Source: Irpex lacteus (taxonomy: Eukaryota; Basidiomycota; Agaricomycetes; Polyporales; Irpicaceae). From it: a stretch of 64,000 nucleotides of DNA. Where the stretch lies: the NCBI GenBank assembly GCA_001986395.2, contig MQVO02000001.1, positions 1,054,001 through 1,118,000 of the forward strand, read 5' to 3'. The notes below the pieces were generated by a model. The model worked only from the letters and a program-made list of their open reading frames with translations, was not told the DNA's origin and did no database searches. Positions 34,299 to 45,501 of this stretch are shown piece by piece (positions within the stretch are counted from its first letter, which is position 1; every line of letters begins with the position of its first letter). A program made the position numbers and the translations under genes.

Positions 34299-35732
34299 CT
34301 TATATGACACTAGCTATGGGCGTTGGCTGGGCGGCGAGGGATAATCATGGCGATGTCCGAGTAGCGGAGGTGTATAATATAGCCTACTGAGTCGTGCATA
34401 CTTGCGCTGACTCCAGCATCTACAGTGCACGTATTTCGCTTGTCGGTATGTCCAGGCATGACGGTTTCGTGTCCGAATGACTACCCCTTCCAGTGACCGT
34501 CGTACTGCGTACCGGTGGCGTGTTTCGGGTGCCGCGGTTGTGGAGGGCACCAGGCAGTTGAATAGACAAGCCCCTGGCTTCCATTCAACACCCTGTGAAC
34601 TACTCATCAGGTTTTGTAACGGTCTCCCCTCAAGGCTGTGAGGCGTTGATGTGCATGAACATGCCCTCCGTAGGGCTGGTTTTGTGATCGCAGCAGTAAG
34701 CCATAATACCGCTTTGTCTTCCCTGTGAATCAATTAAATTCTCACGAAGCGTGGACTATTGATTTCCTCAATGTCAAGGGCTACGGGCTCGGATATAGAA
34801 TTCTATGATCAGATCAAGTCAGTGGTGCACTCAGGTGGGACGTATATCAGATCTTACCATCGTATATCATCAAACCCAGAGTCTATTAGTCTCTTATGGG
34901 ATTTCAAAGTTTTCGACATAGTTTACTGGTGGATTTGCGATAGAACGAGCCTATCATTTGGCAGAAGCCGCGGCAGACTCAGCTTGAAGTCTGTAGGCGC
35001 GCGAGGGTACACGTGGGAGCACGTGGGCATCACATGACATTGTTTAGTCGGGGACTCGCTGGAGTCGGACTCCGTTACGGTAGACCCACATCTTACTGAT
35101 GACTGTCATCTCGCTGGGCATGTCGTCTCACGAGTGGCCGTAAAGATAGGTACGTTTTGATGAGCCGTTCGATGGAAGGGTGTTCGTCTAATGCTCTCTA
35201 AGGCCAAAATGCTCCATACGGAACACGGTCTCGCATTACTCGTCAAGTTTCATAATGCGATGCAAGGAAGTACACCAGTGATTTAGACAGCATCAGTTGT
35301 GGCCCAGATCTACCTAAAGAATGAATGAATTAGTGGCGATTACTGGACCAATATTTGGTCGGTTCATCCCACGTTCTTAAGGTACCAGTCATGATCAGGC
35401 GCCACCATGACTGCCACATATCCCGCTACTGGATAACGAGCACTCACGCAACATTATGATGTAGTGCACGGACGTTCAGCGTGACGGATTGGTGCGTTGA
35501 CGGTTCCGTACCCGTCTCTGAGTAGTACATTTGTACTGACGCTCCCAGGTATGCTGCAGTGAGCAAATACTGTGAGACATTATGCCCACAAATATCCGTA
35601 ACATGCTCGTAAAGCAACATGTTGCATCACTTAGGTCTCTGCGGTAGACCCTATAAAATGCAGGATGTTTCTTACATGTTCTAACCAGCTCGTAAAGGAC
35701 GACTCGCAGTATCCTACTACGACACTGCAAAC
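34299..35732. other. Intergenic between divergent genes
   Basis: About 1.4 kb between the O-methyltransferase start (minus) and the membrane protein start (plus). No gene recognised. It must hold both promoters if both genes are expressed; no palindromic operator stood out. Confidence 0.45.
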
Positions 35733-37202
35733 ATGTTTCACGATATCACCGCTCAAGCAGCCAATATAGTGGACTCTTGGCTCACTGCATATCTCTTTGG
35801 TAAGTCCAAACGGTTTGGCTCTCTACAGGTGCTCGCATTGTTGCTCATTGCGTATTGTGACTAGGGATACTGTAAATTCTCTCCTTGTCTATGCGTAATA
35901 ACGACTAACTAGCCAACAGGACCCTCATTGGCATCGCATATGTTCGCCTCGCCATTGCGCAGGGCTTGCACAACCAGACCGACCGGTATGTACCCAAATA
36001 AGCTTGAAGGCCTATTTAGCTGACCCTCCATTAATCAGCGCTATGTGCGGAGTGATTGTGTTGCAATTCCTGATCGCCGGGTTTCACTGTGGTCTATGCT
36101 TGCAACAGACCCTTTTCGCGTTCCTTGCGGCACCGAGTGCGGAGGCTTACTCCTTGGAGCAAACAGAGCCTACTCATGTCGCTCAGCACGGGTTGTATCT
36201 CATAAACGTTGGTAGTTTCACTCTTGCTGGCGACAATGCAAAGTTGATCGTATTCATTTCCTTAGAATATCATCGCAGACAGCGTTCTGGTATAAGTTCA
36301 TTCTTTACTTCTGTCAGACTTTCGTACTGACGTGAGCAATAGGTCTGGCGTCTTTACGTCGTGTATAACAAGAATAAATGGATCTGCATACCATATGTAC
36401 GTGTTCCGCTCATGAATCTATTGGAGATCATACTTAGCGTCGTGCACCTACAGCTCGTGTTCATTATGGGAACCTTGGGTACGTGCTCGTTGACTAACGC
36501 TTGATATGTGTTAAGCTGGAATTGCCCCTAGCCTGCTTCATTGGCATTCTGTTCACGCTTTGTAGGCCTCTAGAACTGCCGATCATATTCATCACAAGGT
36601 TGGGTGGCTGGCAGGAAACATATTGGGGATTAAGCATTGTTATCCAGGTTTCCGCATCATGCCTCATTGCTTTCAAGATTCTCGATATTCACAGGCACGC
36701 TCCACGCTCCCTCAAATATTCCAGGACAATGTCTGTCTTCTGGATGATTCTGGAGTCAGGAGCGACCCTGGGGTGTACGACCGTCGTGGCGCTTTCGCTC
36801 TATTTATCGCACAAGATTGCTGGCGGAGTGATCACTGCAATAGGTGGACAGCTTGCGGTATGTAGCGACTGCTCGCCTGCTGCCGTCGTGGAACACTGAA
36901 GCTGATGTGGACATTTTGTAGGCATTGGTCCCTGCGTCGATCCTGCTGCGCGTGGCTCTGAATAAAGTCACATTCGATCCTTCCGGCTCCACCACTCCGT
37001 CTTCTGCGATTATCGGATTCCAAAGCAATGGAAGCGACTTTACTGGGAATACTGGCGGTTCGACTCTCAACGCACCTCAGACTCCACCCATCAAACAGGA
37101 GATTGAGCTGTACGACTACAATACCAAAGTAGGAATTCCTTCATTCTGGTTCTCATCGCAGTGAGCTCAATTACTAAACTTTAGGTGACTTCTGTTGCGT
37201 GA
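35733..37202 (+). CDS. Multi-pass integral membrane protein, fungal family
   Basis: The start ATG at 35733 begins MFHDITAQAANIVDSWLTAY. Further exons give TLIGIAYVRLAIAQ, MCGVIVLQFLIAGFHCGLC, VWRLYVVYNKNKWICIPY, FWMILESGATLGCTTVVALS and ALVPASILLRVALNKV, and the last splice leads to the stop at 37200-37202. The order WRLYVVYN, a Lys-Tyr-Ser/Arg patch, MILESGA and a final helix followed by a polar tail matches a large Agaricomycete family of roughly seven-helix membrane proteins of unknown role. About ten small introns make internal borders approximate. The function is not known. Its position between the O-methyltransferase and the UbiA gene may be chance. Confidence 0.65.
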
Positions 37203-38244
37203 AATGTTGATGTGAACAGTCTTGCTTGACCGGAGAGTCCTAGTCAAGGCAGATGATTTGTGGCCGAGGCTCTGGTCTGTGTGCAAGGTTTCGTCTGTGG
37301 ATCCTGAATTATGTGATTGTATTATTGTATTGCATTCATAGGCTTCTGTCCGTGCCCGAGAATGCATTCATGCCTCTCAGTCACAGTTGTGGCACACATA
37401 CTGGCTGATCGAAACCGGAGGTCATGCTGCCACGTTCTGTCCAAATGGGCATGCACACTAGTGCTGAGTATAGGTTCTGTCAAAGGTCGGGCAATCCCGT
37501 TTGAGGGCTCTTTCGTACTGTGAAATGACCTGGCACCACGTTCTCAGATTGTCACTGTCTACGTACTGGGTTCGTGTATAATTCAACAGATTTGGAGGAC
37601 GTGCGAATCACTGATATATTGTGTAAGTGGTACCGTCAACTGGAAGTTCGTTCCAGCCACCAACAGATAATACTGTGCCTAGACTGATTCAGGTGGAGGT
37701 GACATGAGAAGTCAAAGGGAGGTGATGTCTGGGTGATCTGTCCGACTCCGTAAGTGGCGTTCCAAGCGCATTGAGTTCAATCTCACGCTAATGAGAACCT
37801 TCTACCAGTTATGATCTTTTGACGCTTTGCAGTCAACGGCTGCGGGCTTTACAAGTGTTTCGGTGGGTTTGACTACCGACTTCAGTCATACAGCCTGAGT
37901 GGATGAGTACCTGATGCGCGCAACGCCTTATTCCCTTCACATCGTCTCATGGCCTTCATCCGATGCTAGACGGCATCTTGTAAGGCACCCTGAATGCTCT
38001 GTTCCTCCTCAATACCGTGGCTTACTAGTAATGGAAACAGAGATACGTTGACAGCATTCAGGTACTTTCAACACTGAAGCAGGAGCCTATAACCAGTGTT
38101 CTGATAACTATTTTGCCTCCAACGATAGATTGCCACGGCCCGACCCAGAACCAATGGCTCAGCAGTATAAGACAAGGGTAGCTGGTAATCTTCAAAGCAA
38201 CATTGACCGTGCTACAGAACGCATACCCAACCCACGACACTAAG
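37203..38244. other. Intergenic, no gene recognised
   Basis: About 1.0 kb upstream of the UbiA gene. Only short ORFs without domain features were seen. Confidence 0.45.
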
Positions 38245-39572
38245 ATGACAAGCGGAGAGAAACAAAGTGCCGAGCCGGAAGTACAGCAACCAACCTGGAG
38301 ACTGTACTACGCTCTTATGCGATTGCAGAATTTCCCTGTAGGCACGAAACTCCCGTTTACTTCGCTGGGTGAGTAGTAGTGTGTGATGTTGAAAAAGGTT
38401 CACTTCTCGCTCATTGTATACGATATCATGATGTCTAGTAATGGGGATGTTTTTGGGTGCAAAGAGCATCCATGCTCAGTCCCTTGACTCGCTCTATACC
38501 AAAGCAGCCCTTTGGTGGGTTTTCACTGTCGTCAGACACTTGGTGATCTGTGTCTGGAACGATATGTGTGATCGTAATATCGATCGTCTAGTCGGTAGGA
38601 CACGTCAAAAGCACAAACATACAACATACTGTGCTGATTAAGTTTAGAACGGACAAAGAACCGACCGCTCGCGTCCGGCAAGATCTCGATGCAAGGGGCA
38701 ACCCGTCTACTACTGGTATTGCTTTTCCTTACCTTGTGGTCAATGAAGATAGCTTGTGGCGACACAAATCTGTACGTCTATCTTGGGAAGTTTTGTAATG
38801 AACTGATTTTTGACATACATGATGGATTCATCATCAGGTTCCTACTCGGTCTTGCTGGTACAGCAGCCTTTGATATGCCGTATCCGTTCATGAAACGATG
38901 GACGAATTTGCCGCAATTATGTTTAGGTATGGCATCGTCTGCCGTTTTGTCTGCTTTTAATCTCGGCTTACGTCTGTCGAAGGTGCTACCGTGGCCTGGC
39001 CTATACCACTCGCATGGATATCGGTGACAGGAGGCTCATACGATGCAGTCACGCTCATAGCATTGGGCCTCGCATTTGGAGGGTGAGATTATTTTCAATA
39101 TAATGATCTATGGCGAAAGTCTCACGCGAAGCTCTGTTTGCTAGTTCGACCTTTATTCTGGACACAATATACGCTTGTCAAGATCGACCTGACGATATCA
39201 AGGTCGGTGTGAAGTCTGCGGCCGTCTTGTTTGGTGCCCATATCCGTGGCATTCTATCCACCCTGGCCGCCATCGTTGTGACGGGTTTCTTCGTCGTAGG
39301 GATAGTGAACGGGCTAGGACTCTTCTACTTCGTCGTTACGGTCGGTGGGGTTGCATCGGTCTACACCTGGCAGATGTGGACCACTGATTTCAGCAACAAT
39401 GACCAGTGTTGGAAGGCACTTACGGTATGTGCTGCAGCATGAATGCTGTCGCTGCTTCAACTTGCGACATCGTAATCTGATCTTCGTGAATGTTCAGGTT
39501 CACAGTAATCGCATCAATGTGGCTGTATGGGTCGGGACGTTCGGAGACTATATACTTCGTACAGCCTTCTGA
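38245..39572 (+). CDS. UbiA-family aromatic prenyltransferase
   Basis: UbiA enzymes are membrane proteins that join a polyprenyl diphosphate to an aromatic or related acceptor. The start ATG at 38245 begins MTSGEKQSAEPEVQQPTWRL. Both Mg-diphosphate motifs are present: NDMCDRNID (NDxxDxxxD) followed across an intron by ERTKNRPLASGKIS, and DTIYACQDRPDDIKVG in the second half (DxxxYxxQDxxDD). Hydrophobic helices lie around them, for example GLGLFYFVVTVGGVAS. The C-terminus VAVWVGTFGDYILRTAF ends at 39572. The protein is about 310 residues with six or seven introns; the frame was checked across the first splice and the GATVAWPIPLAW exon. Unlike a housekeeping Coq2, no mitochondrial presequence is visible, so a secondary-metabolism role (meroterpenoid-type) is plausible but not proven. 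Confidence 0.85.
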
Positions 39573-39913
39573 GTTTTGTCGCCACAGCATGAGTGCATTT
39601 CTCGCCATAATATTGCGTGGTGCTCACTCACTAGTGTTACGACTATACTCACGAGTCGGGGAAGTTGCCTGCAGCAAGACGCTAACTGGACACGCCTGAC
39701 GTGTATGTTCGCAGGAAGTAAAGGAGTTTATGGTATCAAGATAGGGCGAGGTATATACAGTAGGGGGAGGTTGTTCGCGTTCTAGGAAATACGGCAGTGA
39801 TGCTACATTTTGTACAGTTCATTAAAACAGAGTGACAGAACGAAGTTCGATGTAACGCCACATAAAACAATTCGACAGCAAAGCTAAAAACAATAGCGTA
39901 CGTAACCATGCCC
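39573..39913. other. Convergent 3' intergenic spacer
   Basis: 341 bp between the UbiA stop (plus) and the Rif1 stop (minus). It is AT-richer than its surroundings and presumably carries both polyadenylation regions. No gene seen. Confidence 0.45.
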
Positions 39914-42900
39914 TCAGATTTTAGAAGAGTGAGCGAGCCTGAAAGGCTGCCGAAGGGGAGTCATCGCTGCGAGAGGCTTCCTCGACTTCATACGAGCCAC
40001 GCGCTCCGACGATGGACTGTTGCTCATGTTCGAATCATCACTGCCTGGCTCCGCGAAGGGATCATCATCCAAGACACGACGAATGGCAGGTGATACAAGT
40101 CGATGAGGAGTGACTTGACCCAAGTAACGATGCGGGTCGTCGTCTGAGGAGGCCATGCTTGATGTTGCCACTGTGAGATCAGGAGTAGCAAGGGTGATTG
40201 AGTCATCTAAGAGAAATACAGATCAGCACAAAGCGACACGCTCCATATATGCGCATGTACTTACCACTACCCATGGTGTCCATCTCCTTCAGGCGCTGCA
40301 ACGGCGAGGCCAACGAAGACGAGACGCTGAAGACATCCTCCTCGGTGAGCACATCAATTCGCTTGCGTTTGCCGACATAGGGCTGCGCGGGACGTGGAGG
40401 TGCCGGTCGCCGTCTTCTAACCACACCCGACTGCTGAGCCTCGCTGGACTCGCCATCGAGTTTCGTATTGGAACGAGTACGACGCAACGCTCCACCACCA
40501 ACGGGCATCGACTTGGCCTGAGCAAGGGGTTTCGAAGAACTTGCAATGGGTGCAGGAATATCGAGGCTTGCCGATCTACGCTTCAGAACTTCATGCAATG
40601 GTGGCACTTCCACGGAATCTAAGAAAACGCCCTTCTGTTTCCTGAGTTTGATGACAGCCCTCTCAACATGCTTCTCCGGCTTGTCGACTGGAGCACCTTT
40701 GTCTCCAAGGGGAGCTTTCATGCTCGGCGACGACCGTGGCTTGGTTGGTGTCTCCGGGACATCAGGAATCCGAGCCATGTTCACATGCAGAACAGGCGAG
40801 TTCCTCAAACTGTCTCCGAAGATATGTGTAACATCACGGTGCACCCTCTTGTGTGTCTCCCCAAGTCCAGGTAGATCCTCGTCAATATCATCAGCCCGGC
40901 GTTTGCCAAGGATCGAAGCGATAGGAGACTGAGACGCGATACGCTCGGCCACAGACGCGATCTTGCGAAGGGGAGACATGTTCTCCTTCTCGTACTTCTC
41001 TGCACGTGCGCGCGATGAACCAGGTGTACGTCGCTTAGGCGTGGTAGGCGAACGTCGAGGCGAGACGAGGGGCTTATCGGAGGGAACATAGAACAGAGGA
41101 GGCGCGAGGGGGAGAGACGATTCGCTGGTCGTCTGGGCACGTCGTGGGGTAAGAATGGAGGGGGTTTCCAGGGCCCGAGGCGCCTTGGTGGGGGTTGTGT
41201 CCTCGCGGAAGAGAACGAAAGCCTCAGCGAGACTGTCGGGCGAAGGAACGACAGGGGACAACGGGGCGTCCTCGCTCTCACTCTCCAGGAACAGTTGGCT
41301 TTCAACCTCCTTATCATCAGCGTCCGGAGCATCTTCAGCTTCAGGGACCACTCGGAGACCAGAAATCTCGAGACAGCGAACGATCCTCTCGGGCCAACCG
41401 CCCTCAGGCTCAGACTTATTGGCATACGAGAACTTCCAGAAGTCGACAAAGGCCGCGACAGCTGCTTCTGGCTTGTCCGAGCGACCTGTGAGACCTGATT
41501 CTATGAGCTGCGCCAGATTGGTGAGAGCCGAGGGTTGCAACGACAGAACCATCATTCTTGCGAGTACCGTCTCGTAAATGGGCAGCACATCCAGACTGTA
41601 CTCGTCCAAGGTGAGACCGCACTTCTCGTCGAGAATCCACTGGGACAGGCCATCTTGCAGAGTCTCCAGTACGTGATCCGCGATCTCGACCGGGCAAGTA
41701 TCGATACACCGCATGATGGTGCGAAGGAGCCAGAAAGAGGAAGTTTTGGTGTGAATTGTGGGAGGGTAGACATTGAGCAAGGTCTCGTTGGCGAGCTCGA
41801 ACAGCGAGGTAGGCAGAGAGCGTGCATCGGACATGTCGAGGCAGGAGAGCAGAAGGTCGCTGACGTGTGTTGAGGACGCGGGGGAGAGCGTTTGGCCTGT
41901 TAAGACAGATGCGATCTGGTCGACGACGGAGATGGCGTCGACGCCGTAGTCGAGAGCGCGATCGGCGGTGTACTGAAGGAAAGCTTTCCATTCGTCGAGG
42001 CTCTCGTCGGCCATATCCCATGCGTTGGCCTCCCTGAATCACGGGTGTCCTGTCAGCGACAAGTAAAAGACGGAGAGAATAAGCGATACTCACAAGAAAG
42101 GCACACCAAGCAAGACAGCACAACTCTCCCAAGGAGCCCCCTCCTCCCGCCACCTCTGCAAAAAGTGACTCCAAATAAAGCTGCAAACCGCCTCGTTCCA
42201 CCTCTTTCCCTTCTGGTTCTGGTGATGATGAGGACTCCTCCTCCCACGCCTCAATCCCCAGAACACAAGCACCTCCTGCTCATCACAATAATACGCTACC
42301 TCCGCACACAACGACGCCCACTGATCCCTTACTTCATCCGCCACGTCCATATCCGCACCCACCAAATTGACTTCAGCCTTCACGATCGACGCGAACAGCG
42401 CCTCTGCCGTAGCGGAGAGGTGGCTTGCTGGGAGGGTGTTGACTACTATGATCCAGAGTTGACGGACGAGCTGGAGTTTTAGGGCGTATTTCCATCGGTA
42501 GCCGGCTAGAGTGGGGTGGGAAGAGTGGGGGCCTCGGAGAGGGCTGGTGAGGACGAGGAGCCGGTCGTCGTCTTCTTGCTTTGAGCTGAGGTCTAGACCG
42601 TTTTCTTCGACGATGGAGATGAGGAGGTCTCCGACGTAGCTTGCGAACTCGGCAAGCTGTGACCCGTCATCTGGCAGTAATACGTCAGCACAGTTATCAC
42701 GAATACGAAGTGGTGTGTATTATTACCTTCTGCTGCCCGAACCTTGGCGTTCAACAAACAAGTCCAGACATCCATAATCTCGGACTTCAGAAGTAGAACA
42801 CGTTAGCTGGTTACTACAACACGAACAACTATGGACTTACCGGGAACGAATCCCCCCACGCAATCTTAACGCCCCTTAAGGCTTCACCCCAAATCTGCAT

Positions 42901-44907
42901 AAGACAATCATACACCCAAGTAATAGTAGCCTCCTCCAACGACAACGGCCTCACTTCCTCAATATGCGCACACTCCTTCAACAGACCCTTAACAACAGGC
43001 GGCAACTGACTATAATCCACCGTCAGCAGCCCAGGGCTCGAAGAGAACAAGCCGAGCGGGAGGAGCTTCGACCATTCGTATTCGCCGAACTCTTCTTGTT
43101 CGGACTGACGGGGGTCGAACCGGCTGAGGAGCTGCATGACACCGAAGAGGGCTTCTTGGCAGCAGAACCCTCCGCGTTTGCTCAGGTCGGAGAGAAGGGA
43201 AAGTGCCCACCGCAGAGGGCGGTCGCGGTCAGAGGGCGAGATGGGCACGGAGAGGAGGGCGCTGATGGTCGAGGCAGCTGCACCCATCTCGATCACGGAG
43301 GAGAGCACTCTCCATCCCTGATTCAAACGACGACGGAAGAGCTTGAGCTCCTCGTCGGTGTACTCCTCTTCGCTCTCGCTTTCAGAGTCTTGAACAGTCT
43401 CTTGAGATCCGCCTAGCATTTCATCGTCTTCGAACGCCAGCTTGACGGGTAGTGGCCGGAAGTACGCCCAGGTCATGCACCTCCATACGAGACAGGCAAG
43501 AGAGCGTATGGTGCTCCGTGGGTGTCTCGTGGCTAGCGCTGAGAGTGCAGTGATGCACTTCGACATCCGCTCGTCGAGGTATACCTGCGGCCCGAGCATG
43601 ATGATGAAGTAGGCTAGGAGACTGAGAGCCCACACTGGTCCTTGGGCGACGTGCTTTGGGTCGGTAGCCCCGAGTGTAGTGCGAAGTGTCCTAATGATAG
43701 CGGGGTCCTTCGTGGGGCTGGTCGGTTTCTTGCTCGGAGTACCAAGAGGCGCCTTTGTAAGGTAGGCAGCGGTGTAGTTAGCTGCACGAGAGTGTATCGC
43801 AGAGGTGGGTAAAGTAGAGAGTCCGTAGGCGTAGCCGCCGAGGGCATGGCAGGCCTGAGCCCGGAGAACCAGTGTCGGGGCTAGCAGTTGGACGAATATG
43901 GAAGGAAGAAGGTTGGTGAATGCTGGAACAAAGATGGTTGGGTAGCATATAGACAGGTCATGGATGGCTTTGAGGCCATCGCTGATGGAACCCTTCTTGC
44001 CTTCCTTGCCCAACTCGCCTTCGATGCCACGTTGTAGCGCGTATGCGATACGATCTTTCGCGGGGAGAAGAATCTCTCCAGGCAGACGTTGGAACTGTAA
44101 TAGCCATATGGATAGCGCGTATGTTTTCCTAGCATTCGGAGTCGGGAGCGATGGAGCGAGAGGGATCGCTAAAGTAGCCGTGAGAAGGTCGCTGAGATGC
44201 GAGTCTGAAGAGCGAGTTAGCCAGAGCCTTACGGACGAAAGACTGTACATACCCTCGAAGATTCCGTATATTGCTGGTAAGGTAAACACCGCGGACAACA
44301 ACTTCAGGACCGAGTGAGAGGTGGTACACAAATCGCGTGCATATTTCACTCCCTCCGCTGACATGCCCTTCTTCTTCGGGCTCTTCTCGGGAGATGGCAG
44401 GAACCTCACATTTTCATCCTCCTCCTCCATCGGAGGCACCTCTAGAGCGCGACCCAAGTCGCGACACATGGCCTTGACAAGGGCGTCTCTATGTTTGCGC
44501 AGAGGCTGGAACAGTGGCCAAGACGCGTCGACGTCGGTGTTGCCTGAGACACATGCGCGTAGCCGTGCAGCGAGAACGTTGTAGGACTCGATCAGATCGC
44601 GGAAAGCTGCGTCTGCGGCAATGATTCGCGCTACTGGGTTGTCTAGGTAGTGGAGGTCTGCGAGAGGATCCGAGGGCTCTGGTGTCGTCTCGCGTTGTGT
44701 CTCATCCATGTAGGGCAGCACCTTGTATGTCGTCTTCTTCAAAATGGGTCGAGCTGGTGTCCGACATGGAGTCAGAGGTCGGCGAGAGCTCTCTGCTCCC
44801 AGGTACTGTATTTCGTGCTCCTCCTTCCAGGCGACCATACGTGTCGACGGTCGCCTGTTCTCCTTTTCTCCTCTGTGGGACGTTCCGGGTGGCGTTGGGA
44901 GACTCAT
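39914..44907 (-). CDS. RIF1: Telomere and replication-timing factor Rif1
   Basis: Rif1 brings PP1 phosphatase to chromatin, controls origin firing and acts at telomeres and breaks. The start ATG at 44907 was preferred to an in-frame TTG nine bases upstream. Near the N-terminus are an RVxF-type PP1-docking sequence (RMVAW, residues 23-27) and a SILK-like RPILK (53-57). The large first exon (to about 42830) encodes the alpha-helical Rif1 N-terminal repeat domain, for example NPVARIIAADAAFRDLIESY and WLLQFQRLPGEILLPAKDRI. Exons at 42.7, 42.1-42.7, 40.3-42.0 and 39.9-40.2 kb continue the helical array and then a disordered, Ser/Pro/Arg-rich C-terminal region ending RLAHSSKI. The traced exons sum to about 1,590 residues. 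Four introns were seen. Exons are in frame through ALLGV..FL to EANAWDMADES, which argues for one gene rather than two. Confidence 0.85.
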
Positions 44908-45501
44908 AACGGGCAAAACCGGAGAAAGGCAGACAGGAGGACGTTGAGGGACGGGTCGACACCGCGGGGGGCGTTGGTGGTGAGGGGGGTCTCACCGTCG
45001 TCGCCAGAAATGTGTATATCCAGCGCTTACACGACCACAATAACGCGTCAATACAAGCAAATACAGCCAAAGTAATCAACGCGTGTCGGGTAAGTAAAAT
45101 CTGTTAGAAAACTACTTACTTGATACAACACGACTTTATTACATCAGTAAGAAAGTGTACTAAGGCCTAGTTACTATACTCAGCATTATCACGTTGCCCT
45201 CAGGAATAGGCATTGTGTCAGTCCTATCATCTGCATGGGCCTCTGAATAATACGCGGGTACCCATTGCAGACGACTCACTCACGCACAAGTACATCATGA
45301 TGTACAAGTCGTGTACAAGGTCACTGCAAAGTCGGGAAGTGCTTGTTGCCTCAAGCGCCTATTGGTACGGCCAATGCCGCCATCAGTTCTACCTAGTCTC
45401 CCTGAGGCAGAGTAGAAACGTTCAACCTTCGCGGGCTCATAGTTCTACCCTGCTCAAAAAGATCAAGTCCTTCAAGTCCTTCCATCTAAGTACAAGCGAA
45501 G
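44908..45501. promoter_or_regulatory. Divergent promoter region of Rif1 and RIO1
   Basis: 594 bp separate the Rif1 start (44907, minus) and the RIO1 start (45502, plus). No ORF with domain features was found. This stretch must contain both promoters; it may be shared, but no specific site was identified. Confidence 0.45.

Noticed and set aside
40805..41449. 214-codon ORF on the minus strand
   Set aside because: Alternative frame of the long Rif1 C-terminal exon, which is GC-rich and keeps several frames open.
40203..42014. Possible separate gene starting at MADESLDEWK
   Set aside because: The exon has a good acceptor just upstream and splices in frame from the preceding Rif1 exon, adding EANAWD before that Met; one Rif1 gene explains both parts.
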